DNA of 64,000 nt from Torreya grandis. Lineage: Eukaryota; Streptophyta; Pinopsida; Cupressales; Taxaceae. Below are positions 56,767 through 64,000 of this stretch, piece after piece. Numbering within the stretch: position 1 is the stretch's first letter; each line of letters begins with the position of its first letter. Location of the stretch: positions 1,871,001 through 1,935,000 of the forward strand of contig JARHVA010001922.1 in NCBI GenBank assembly GCA_037957365.1, written 5' to 3'. The notes beneath the pieces are model-generated. The model searched no databases. It was not told where the DNA came from and saw nothing but the letters and a program-made list of their open reading frames with translations. The position numbers and the translations under genes were made by a program.

Positions 56767-56923
56767 TGTTAGCAAATGAATGAAGAGACATTGTTGGAAA
56801 TCTCACAATATTTTGATGTGTGCATCTTATTTATGATATGCAAAACTTGGTTATAGCAGTTATGGGAAGTTACCAATTAGACATTAATTAATATTTAGTT
56901 AAGTCTTATTACATTATTTAACA
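56767..56923 (-). repeat. Copia LTR, middle copy, 157 bp
   Basis: Element-sense ends are TGTTAAATAATG and GCTAACA, giving TGTTA...TAACA terminal inverted repeats. It aligns with the right LTR except for the 56-bp duplication there. The PPT of the full copy (AAGAGGGGT on the minus strand) abuts it. Confidence 0.88.
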
Positions 56924-56929
56924 ACCCCT

Positions 56930-58414
56930 CTTAATGACTAAACTAGAAACAACTCTAAATTTGTCTCAAAACTTTACAAAAAAAATAGAACCAAGAAGTT
57001 TAGTCATTAGATCTGATCATTGCTCTGTAGAAACACAAAAGTAAAAAGAAATCTCACTAGAATCAACCAACTGTCGAATGTAGTGATGATGCATCTCGAT
57101 GTGTTTGGTGTGAGCATGAAAAACATGATTCTTGACTAGCTTCAATAAACCTTGATTATCATAAAATAGTGGAGTAGGTGTAGATGAAGTTGCAAATCAG
57201 CTAGAATCCGACGTAGCCAAACTGCTTCACAATTGGCACTAACTGTTGTTTTGTATCCTGCTTCAATGGAAGAGAGCAATGGTATGTTGAAGCTTGCTAT
57301 GCCGTGAAACAATTCCTAAACCAAAGGAAAACATATACCCAGTGGTAGATTTCTGAGTATCAACTGATCCTCCCCAATCAGCGTATGTATAACCAATCAA
57401 TCTGAAATTTGTTGTCCTCTGATAGAGAATACCAAAGTCAAGAGATCCTTTGGCATATCGCAAAACATGTTTTGTTGGTGTCCAGTGTGCTAGCTTCGAT
57501 TGAGACAAGAACCGCGAGAGGTCGCTAACTGCAAAACATGAATATAGTTGAGTGGTGGTAAGATATATCAAGTTGCCCACCAACTATCTATATAATAATT
57601 CATTGACCAGTGATGAATCATCATGAGTTGATAATTTCAGCCCTAGCTCCATAGGTGTAGAAGCAAAATTACAATCCATCATTCCAAACTTTTTCAAAAG
57701 AGTAGTGGCATACTTGACCTGAGCAATGAAAATGGAGTGGTCATGTTGCAAGAATTCTACGCCCAAACCATAGTATAGGAGGCATAAACCAGTCATATCA
57801 AAAGCAGTGCACAAATCTGATTTGACTTTCTGAATCGTTGTGACTCCACTACCTGTGATAGCAAGATCGTCAACATACACAATGAGTATCACAATGTCAT
57901 CACCAGTGCTTTTGATATAGAGATTCGGATTAGATGGACTTCATCTGAATTCAAAATCTCATAGATGTTGATCAATTTTGATGTAGCAAGCTCGAGGAGC
58001 CTGCTTAAGCCCATAAAGAGATTTCACCAATTTGCAAATCAAATGATCATGCCCTGGTTCCTAAAAACCTTCAGGCTGCACCATGTATACTTCATCCAAA
58101 TCGCCATTGAGAAAAGCGCTTTTGGCATCCATTTGAAACACCTTCCAACAAAACTGAGATGCGATAGAAAGAAGTAATCGAAATGTGACCATTTTTGCAA
58201 TAGGAGCAAAAGTCTCCTCATAGTCTATTCCCTTTTGTTGTGAAAATCCTTTCGCAACAAGAGGAGCTTTGTACTTGTCCAAAGTACTATCAGCCTTGCA
58301 TTTGACTTTGTACACCCATTTGTAGCCAATGGGTTGCTTACCTAGAGGTAAATCCATCAATGTCCAAGTATTGTTTCTCGTCAAGGCATCATATTTTGAT
58401 TGCATCGTTATCAC
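56930..58414 (-). pseudogene. Copia RT and RNase H (full copy)
   Basis: The RT N-terminal part at 58414-58061 reads MQSKYDALTRNNTWTLMDLP, IGYKWVYKVKCKADSTLDKY, VAKGFSQQKGIDYEETFAPI and VFQMDAKSAFLNGDLDEVYM. After stops it resumes at 57892 with MILIVYVDDLAITGSGVTTI (YVDD intact) and QVKYATTLLKKFGMMDCNFA. RNase H at 57583-57263 has MVGNLIYLTTTQ, KHVLRYAKGSLDFGILYQRT and IGYTYADWGGSVDTQKSTTG (ADW is the first catalytic Asp), and continues to about 56930 with NCEAVWLRRILADLQ. At least four breaks. Confidence 0.93.
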
Positions 58415-58870
58415 CCACTCAGGTTAGCCTTTTGCATCAGAATATTGTTGGGGCTCTGAAATAGTGTAAAGATCAAAAGCAAGAGCAAAATACACATGCT
58501 CTTCATCATCAAACCACTTGGGTCTCTTTTGACTTCTATCGAGACCACTTGAATCCACAACTGACTTCTACCAAGACTGTGTATGAGAGTGACGATCACT
58601 CTCTCACACATCCTGTAGATTGGTATAATACCACTTGGGTCTCTTTTGTACCAAGGATTCATGTACATGTTGAACATTAGATGGAGAAGTGGTCGACGTA
58701 GGTCGACGATGCTGATAGACTATTGGAGTGTTAGCCGTAGATTGTTGCACAGAGAAATATGAGGGTGTCTCCAAAACATGCAGTTCCTCATCTTTCCGAG
58801 GAAGTACAATACTAGATTCAGAAACCTCTAGATTATCAAAGATAGCTTGTTGATTACAAACAAAAAATTA

Positions 58871-59860
58871 TTATGTTTCTTTTACATCAACATCTCGACT
58901 AATAATGATCTTGTTAGTAGATACATCTATTAGTTTATATGCTTTGGATTGAGTACTATAACCAGCAAAGAAATATCGAGCACATTTAGAATATAGTTTA
59001 CTTCTCTTTTTCTCAGGAATTAGAGCATATGCAGTAGAACCAAAAACACGAAAATGTGTTTCCTCTGGTTTGATACTTGACCAGGGTTCCTCAAGAGTGA
59101 TGTCCTCCAAAGCCTTGCAAGTACTTCTGTTCAAAATGTAGACAACCGTGTTTACTGCTTCTCCCCAGTATATATACGGTACACCTATGTTGTGCATCAT
59201 GGATCAAGCCATCTCCATGATTGTGTGATTTCACCTTTCAACCACTCCATTTTTCTGAGGAGTGTATGGGGCTGTTAGCTACCAATGAATTCCTTACTTG
59301 CCGCAATAGTTCTAAAATTGCTTTGTAGTGAATTCTCCCTCATTATCAGATCGAAGTGTTTTGATCCGCCGACTTGTTTGATTTGCTACCAATGCTTTGA
59401 ATTTTACTAACTCAGCAAAACAGTCAGACTTCAATTTCAAGAAGTAGACTCACATTTTTCTAGAAAAATCATCTATGAACAATAAAAAATACCTTGCACC
59501 AAGAACAGTAAATGACTTTCAAAATGGCTTGCATAGATCTGCATGAACAAGATCAAGGAGCCCTTTTGCTCTCTAGTGACCTTCAGTGGAAAAAGGTTTC
59601 CGCTTCTATTTGCCAACCAAACAACCTGCACATATATCCTACTTGACTTGGATACTAGGTAAACCAAGAACCATATTTGATTTTTGAAGTTTGGCCAAAT
59701 ACTGAAGATGGAGATGTCCAAATCTCTCATGCCATACAACACTAGTATTATCCTCTACAATTAATGCATTCAAACTGACAGTAGCAGGATCAACAAGTCT
59801 ATACAAGCCATTTTGCCCAATGCCTAGGGCTATGACTATCATTTTTGATATCAGACGCAA
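58871..59860 (-). pseudogene. Copia integrase (full copy)
   Basis: The zinc-binding part reads NTSVVWHERFGHLHLQYLAK (His pair) and ICAGCLVGKQKRKPF (Cys pair, after a stop). The catalytic core (59500-59210) is frame-broken; remnants of DDFSRKMWVYFLK and of the PQKNGVVER block are seen. The C-terminal part at 59200-58871 reads NIGVPYIYWGEAVNTVVYIL, NRSTCKALEDITLEEPWSSI, HFRVFGSTAYALIPEKKRSK and GYSTQSKAYKLIDV, typical of copia integrase. The linker region 58860-58420 is degenerate. Confidence 0.9.
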
Positions 59861-59909
59861 TGCATTTCTTATATTGGAAATTTACTGTAATGTGAGGGTT
59901 TTCAGTTAA

Positions 59910-60255
59910 CTAGTTGATTGATATGAGATTTTTGTTCATCTTAGGTACATACCTAACATTTTTGACTATGAACTTTGCAGCATTATTCAATACAATGTGT
60001 ATATCGCCTATCCCTTCTACAGCATGTGATCTTCCATCACCCAATGAAACTGAATTGAAAAAACCTTCTTTTGTAGTAAAAGTAACATACCAGTCTTTTT
60101 GACATGTAAAATGTCTTGATGCACCGGAATCAGAGAACCAGCAACTGGTAGACCTCTCATTGGAGCATGACGCCATGAGAGCATATTCTTCCTCAGATTC
60201 AGCTTCGACTGTTGCCACATCTGCATGCCCTTTTACTTTCTTGTTGTATGTTAGA
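59910..60255 (-). pseudogene. Copia aspartic protease (full copy)
   Basis: The minus-strand frame (open from 60293) reads EEEYALMASCSNERSTSCWF, SDSGASRHFTCQKDWYVTFT (active site DSGAS), VSLGDGRSHAVEGIGDIHIV and FIVKNVRYVPKMNKNLISI. It is open throughout and all core motifs are present. It follows the zinc knuckle of gag after a frame shift near 60260. Confidence 0.93.
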
Positions 60256-60991
60256 TCATAGTCTTTTTCTGCATTCTTTCTTAATATGACCAAATTTTTG
60301 ACAATAATAACATTTTACCTTGGATTTTGAGGAAGATGAAGATGTATATGAATGTCTTTTCCATTTCCCTTTTGATTGGGCGGCAAGTGCACTTTCTAAT
60401 TGCCCAGAACTGGGCTCATTGAAATGTGTTTGCCTGCGTTCTTTTTGCAGCAAATATGAACTCACCTGATCAAAAGTGAGTGTTACTCTCTATCATTAGG
60501 GGTAACGCTTCCACGAACGATTCATAAGGTGTCAGGTTGCTCAGAATAAGAGCCACCATATCATCATCGTCCACCTTTTTGTTGATCGCTGACAATTGGT
60601 CATGAAGATCTTTCATCCGTAATAAATGCTCTGACAGAGACCCACCTGTCATTTTTGTGAAAAATAACAAATTTTTCAAATTAAGCACTCAACTCTTTTT
60701 CGAAGTCTGGTACTTGTTCTTGAGACTGGTCCATAGTGCACTTGCTTGTGTAGCATTTGGGACTTCCAAAATCATATCATCTGACATAGAAAGTTTCAAC
60801 AAAAGAAGGGATTCTTTATGATGTTTGTCATAATCGACAAAGTTCATTGTTGGTCGTTGTTCTGTGTCAAGTATAATCTTGTCACAATCACAAAATTCCG
60901 CAATTGTCAAGATTTTATGACTCCACACATTATAATTCTACCCAATTAATTTTTGGGCCTCAGGAAGGACAAGATTCTGAATATTGGCCAT
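60256..60991 (-). pseudogene. Copia gag (full copy)
   Basis: The likely start ATG is at 60991 (MANIQNLVLPEAQKLIG, then a stop). It continues with VWSHKILTIAEFCDCDKIIL, MSDDMILEVPNATQASALWT, SLKNKYQTSKKS, a stop, LKNLLFFTKMTGGSLSEHLL, RMKDLHDQLSAINKKVDDDD, LILSNLTPYESFVEAL and the knuckle CYYCQKFGHIKKEC at about 60315-60270. Several stops and one or two frame shifts break it. The order equals the common copia gag of UBN2 type followed by a CCHC knuckle. Confidence 0.92.
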
Positions 60992-61527
60992 TTTTCACTC
61001 TGAAAAATAATTTTTAACCAATAAAATACTAAAAAATTCAAAAAAGCGAACTATTCTAATCTTTCTAATTTTGGATTTCAACAAAAATATATTTGACAGA
61101 AAATAAAATTTTCATCCACCGAGAAATTTGTATATCACCAAAAATTAGAAATTTTATTTTACTCGCTTGGTTCTGCTCTTCCACAATTTTTGCCAGGGTG
61201 TATTTATGTATTTCTCCTTTCGCATGGCTTCTGTGACTATATTTTCCGTGACTATATTTTCTTTGGCTCTTTCCGCGATTGTGTTTACTTTGGATGCTTC
61301 TGGTGTTTGCTCCTTCTACGACCCTCTTCGCGACGTCTCCCAAACCTTGTTTTCCAGACCATCACAATTTCCACTCACGATTTCTCAAACCTTCTCCCTC
61401 ACTGGCAACGACTTGAGACCATCACAAGTTTTGCGATGTGATTCCAGATCTCCCCCTGTTCGTACCCTCGAACCAGAATTTCCTCAAACAGCAAACACTC
61501 GTACCTTTTCGGATTCCTCGAGTGTTG
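60992..61527 (-). other. Copia 5' leader
   Basis: Untranslated region between PBS and gag. The plus-strand open frame here (61167-61553) has no homology I recognise and is probably incidental. Confidence 0.55.
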
Positions 61528-61539
61528 GCTATGATACCA
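61528..61539 (-). other. Primer binding site of the copia element
   Basis: The minus strand reads TGGTATCATAGC two bases after the LTR end; initiator tRNA-Met type with one mismatch. Confidence 0.8.
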
Positions 61540-61540
61540 C

Positions 61541-61757
61541 TATTAGCAAATGAATGAAGAGACAATGTTGGAAAGCACACAATATTTTGATGTGTGCGTA
61601 CATCTTATTTATGATATGCAAAACTTGGTTACCGCAGTTACGAGAAGTTACTAGTTAGACATATTTATGATATGCAAAACTTGGTTACAGCAGTTACAGG
61701 AAGTTACTAGTTAGACATTAACTAATATTTAGTTAAGTCTTATTACATTATTTAACA
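61541..61757 (-). repeat. Copia LTR, right copy, 217 bp with internal 56-bp duplication
   Basis: It aligns with 56767-56923. A 56-bp tandem duplication (61606-61661 and 61662-61717) explains its extra length. Its inner end is mutated (TATTAGC against TGTTAGC). Confidence 0.9.
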
Positions 61758-62160
61758 GGTATTATTCATAGAGGGCTTGGTTGACTCCCTAAGGGGATTG
61801 GTCAAAGCTTTTGATCCACCTACACTAAGGGAGGCCATTCAAAAGGCCTATGATTTGGAGTCTTCTACTTTGAGGGGCAGATTTCCACCTTTGGGACAGC
61901 CAAAGAGCACTTTTTCCCACCTACTAGGCAACAAAGAGGTGGCAGTTTGGGGCAGCCCAAGAGTAGCTTTTCAAGACCCCCTAAGGCCAATCATGTGGGT
62001 CCCTTAATTAGACCAAACCAACCAGGTTTGGGGCAGCAAAGGGAGCTACCACATAGTAGCTTGGATGCGAGGAATGAGCTAAGAAGAAAAGGTCTTTGCT
62101 TCATATGCAAGGACCCTTGGGAAAAAGGCCACAATTGTCATGGCAAGGGATAGATTCACT
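61758..62160 (+). pseudogene. gag of element N4, part 2 (zinc knuckle)
   Basis: It begins with the right copy of the 98-bp repeat (61758-61855; FIEGLVDSLRGLVKAFDPPT), then AIQKAYDLESSTLRGRFPPL and a Gln/Pro-rich linker with repeated LGQP blocks. After a shift near 61950 come GPLIRPNQPGLGQQRELPHS, ARNELRRKGLCFICKDPWEK and GHNCHGKG. The knuckle CFICKDPWEKGHNC has the C-X2-C-X7-H-X-C spacing seen in element N3. A stop at 62151 separates it from PR. Confidence 0.88.
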
Positions 62161-62168
62161 ACATCAAA

Positions 62169-62660
62169 GTGCTTTCTGATGAGGAAGATGAGGAGGAAGA
62201 AGTTGGGATAGCCAATTATGATGAGCACACTTCAGAAATAGGAGAGGAGTTAAGTGGCACCTTGGCATCACTATCCGGGGCTCCTAAAAATTACCCCTTC
62301 AGAGTTAAGGGTTCATTAAAAGGTACACCTATTACCATACTAATTCATAGTGGGACAACTCACAATTTCATTGATAGGGGATTGGTAACATCATGCAGTT
62401 TACAATCAATGGAGTTCAAGGGTTTCAGAGTTACAAAAGCGGATGGATTCACCATCCCTTGCACAAGCAAGATTCCAAAGCTTAGCCTCACTCTGGAAAA
62501 ACATGTGGTTGAGGATGATTTTTATGTGGTGAGCAAAGGGGAGACCAATATGGTCCTTGGTATTCAATGGTTACACTCACTTGGAAAATATACACAAAAC
62601 TAGCAAACCATGGAGCTCAAATTCAAGATAGCAAGCAAGGAGGTTGATTTGCATGGTTTA
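62169..62660 (+). pseudogene. Aspartic protease of element N4 (active site altered)
   Basis: An open frame of 144 codons reads acidic DEEDEEEEVGIANYDEHTSE, SGTLASLSGAPKNYPFRVKG, SLKGTPITILIHSGTTHNFI, LQSMEFKGFRVTKADGFTIP, LTLEKHVVEDDFYVVSKGET and NMVLGIQWLHSLGKYTQN. The catalytic Asp of DSG is replaced by His (IHSGT), so the protease would be inactive. After a stop at 62603 the tail (TMELKFKIASKEVDLHGLSD, GGCIMSMKGVEKKDASRH) matches the tail of PR in element N3. No RT follows. Confidence 0.92.
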
Positions 62661-63388
62661 AGTGATGGAGAGCCCCCCTCTTCCAAGGTCAATAAATTGT
62701 TAGGAGGATGTATCATGAGTATGAAAGGAGTGGAAAAGAAGGATGCCTCTAGACATAAAACGCAAAACCTTCATCTAAATTTTTAGCCTTCTCGAAAGCA
62801 TTTGGTAAGCATTGCAAATTTTCATTGTTGTCATAATTTATTTGAAAGAGAAGGGAAGAGAACGTATTGCCAAGGGCAACCCAAAACATGCTAAGAGCAG
62901 CACCCTGCTCCCTCTTGCACAAAGGCAAATAGTGAGGCTTTGAGGAGAAGAGGATACCCCATAAATGTTGAAAGAAGGAAAGTGATTAGCAGCTGTACAA
63001 AGGATCCAAATGGCAAAAAAGGAAAATCCTCCTTCTTGCAAAGGAAGTGCAAACATGGAGGGAATCACTTATTCAACATTGTAAGCATCAGAACCCAATT
63101 ATCTTCCGCATGGCAGCCAAAAGAAAGAATAAGAAAAGATGGTAAGAGGTCTGAAATTTCTTGTTTCCAATTTCCTGAGTTAGAAAAACAAGTTCAGCCA
63201 TATGAAGAAGGGAAAAATTGGTGATTTATTGTCAAATTTCAGCCTACATTGGGAAAATTTGGTACCAAGGTGCATTCTGAAAATGATCACAAAATGAAAT
63301 CTGATTCTAATGATCAATTACAGCAGTATACAAGAAGCCAAAAATCTTATTTTTTTGTAAAACACAGCCAAGGGTACAATCTGGAATT
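62661..63388 (+). other. Non-coding interior of element N4
   Basis: It replaces the expected pol. Short frames only (62940-63224, 94 codons) with no known domain. It is rich in AGCCAAAA and CAGCC blocks, as in element N3. Confidence 0.45.
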
Positions 63389-63910
63389 ATGCATAAAGAA
63401 GCACACTTTTGGTTTGGTACAATAGGGGAGGTACAATTCCATGATGAGGATTGGCATAGGCTTTTGTTTGGTCAAAACTACATCTTTTCTATGCATAAAG
63501 GGAGTGGTAGAAGATTCACGCAAGAAAAGTGGTGCATAGGCATTGTCATCATTCAAAGTATGTGGTATAAAGAGGCCTTATTGATTAAATTCAGAATTGT
63601 GAATATTTTCCTTGAGGGCACATCATACACTTTAGGATACTACATCAAAAGCAATCAAGTATGGCATGTCTTTGGTGGTTATGAAGGATTCTTGGAAGAT
63701 GATTATGACCTCTCAAACCTATGGGGGCAGCCCACAAGGTATGTGTTTTGCAAACAGAGAGTACAATTTGAAGATTATTTGCAATGGGAAATTATTTCAA
63801 TGAAAAGATGTATTTCAAAGGACGTAGGGACAGCTCCATGGCTTTTGCAATTGCTTGAGGACAAGCAATTTTGGGTAGGAAGCCCTGTAATGTCCCCCTT
63901 TTTGTGCTAG
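63389..63910 (+). CDS. Unknown 173-codon ORF at the 3' end of element N4
   Basis: The open frame begins MHKEAHFWFGTIGEVQFHDE and contains VWHVFGGYEGFLEDDYDLSN, LWGQPTRYVFCKQRVQFEDY, LQWEIISMKRCISKDVGTAP and WLLQLLEDKQFWVGSPVMSP. The last 75 codons are alignable with the ORF of element N3 (43465-44181), about half the positions identical. Its stop lies inside the 3' LTR (63908). I recognise no domain. The terminal LLEDKQFW is a remnant of gypsy pol; the upstream part has no counterpart in element A. It could be a captured or degenerate sequence rather than a translated gene. Confidence 0.4.
   Translation: MHKEAHFWFGTIGEVQFHDEDWHRLLFGQNYIFSMHKGSGRRFTQEKWCIGIVIIQSMWYKEALLIKFRIVNIFLEGTSYTLGYYIKSNQVWHVFGGYEGFLEDDYDLSNLWGQPTRYVFCKQRVQFEDYLQWEIISMKRCISKDVGTAPWLLQLLEDKQFWVGSPVMSPFLC
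63849..63885 (+). promoter_or_regulatory. Hairpin and PPT of element N4
   Basis: AATTGCTTG/CAAGCAATT 9-bp stem with loop AGGA (63849-63870), then TTGGGTAGGAAGCCC before the LTR start. Confidence 0.78.
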
Positions 63911-64000
63911 TCCTTGGGATGAGACCCTTAGCTTGAGCGTTCCCTAGGGCTAAGGATTTTAAAGGCAAAAAGGGAACATTAGTAAGCTTCAAGGATATAT
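63886..64000 (+). repeat. 3' LTR of element N4 (first 115 bp)
   Basis: TGTAATGTCCCCC onward, aligning with 52738-52852 at more than 90% identity by eye. The rest is beyond the window. Confidence 0.92.

Larger units (their letters stand above)
55527..61757 (-). mobile_element. Ty1/copia composite: truncated copy plus near full-length copy
   Basis: On the plus strand the order is a 61-bp palindromic LTR remnant (55527-55587), RNase H to RT of a truncated copy (55588-56766), an LTR (56767-56923), a full interior (56924-61540) and an LTR (61541-61757), all in minus orientation. The two interiors are about 90% alike where they overlap. None of the junctions shows a simple 5-bp duplication. Instead the whole is bracketed by 98 bp of duplicated gag. 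Confidence 0.88.
46309..64000 (+). mobile_element. Element G: Ty3/gypsy retrotransposon (gag-PR-RT-RNH visible), split by two insertions
   Basis: It consists of 5' LTR (46309-47252), PBS (47254), gag (47300-47496 and 50077-50880), PR, RT and RNase H to 52737. It is interrupted by a solo LTR at 47497-50076 and by element N4 from 52738 onward. The remainder of RNase H, the integrase and the 3' LTR must lie beyond the window end. It inserted into the gag of the minus-strand element N3. Protein motifs match element A closely, so it is a chromovirus relative. Confidence 0.88.
52738..64000 (+). mobile_element. Element N4: gag-PR LTR retrotransposon lacking RT and INT, with nested copia composite
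   Basis: 5' LTR 52738-54484, PBS 54486, gag (54535-55526 and 61758-62160), PR (62240-62650), about 0.7 kb without domains, an unknown ORF (63389-63885), hairpin plus PPT, and the start of the 3' LTR at 63886. The first 110 bp of both LTRs agree almost base for base. RT, RNH and INT are absent. A minus-strand copia composite at 55527-61757 interrupts gag. It inserted into RNase H of element G; the left flank is GCATG, but the right flank is outside the window. Confidence 0.9.

Noticed and set aside
61167..61553. 128-codon plus-strand ORF with an apparent hydrophobic start, a possible secreted protein
   Set aside because: It lies antisense in the leader of the copia element between PBS and gag and has no recognised homology.

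Overview
The window is plant nuclear DNA made almost entirely of nested, decayed transposable elements. I found no intact host gene, no tRNA and no rRNA. The density of Ty3/gypsy and Ty1/copia LTR retrotransposons, insertions up to four levels deep, long LTRs (0.9-2.6 kb) and a GIY-YIG fragment of a Penelope-like element point to a large gymnosperm genome, most likely a conifer. That assignment is inference. Every coding region shown here carries stops or frameshifts, so all are called as pseudogenes.

Layout. (1) 1-8673 (+): chromodomain Ty3/gypsy element (element A) with partial 5' LTR, gag, PR, RT, RNase H, INT, chromodomain and 3' LTR. A 2435-bp solo LTR of another family sits at 1855-4289 with a perfect GGTAC target duplication. 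(2) 8674-17066: mixed old sequence with a direct-repeat pair, a Ty1/copia relic (+), a GIY-YIG Penelope-like fragment (-), and a 393-bp TIR element built on a 7 x 20 bp array with 13-bp flanking direct repeats. (3) 17067-34150: an old Tat-like gag/PR relic (+) split by two insertions: an 11.3-kb Tat-like element with archaeal-type RNase H (18052-29374, minus strand) and a 3.8-kb pol-less element (29652-33442, TSD AAGTA). (4) 34150-38928: undefined sequence, then a second Tat-like gag relic. (5) 38929-42428: a partial minus-strand LTR broken by a plus-strand gag-only element. (6) 42429-64000: a nested stack. A minus-strand gag-PR element without pol is invaded at 46309 by a plus-strand gypsy element. 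That element carries a second 2.6-kb solo LTR (47497-50076) and is invaded at 52738 by another gag-PR element without pol. The latter holds a rearranged minus-strand copia composite (55527-61757), and its 3' LTR runs off the window end.

The elements are linked. Most plus-family LTRs begin TGTAATGTCCCC or close to it, end in ATTACA or TTACA, and are followed by an initiator-tRNA-Met type primer site (TGGTATCAGAGC-like). A short hairpin lies just before the polypurine tract in all four elements whose 3' end is visible. The pol-less copies keep LTRs, PBS, hairpin and PPT, the usual cis signals of elements mobilised in trans by autonomous relatives such as element A.
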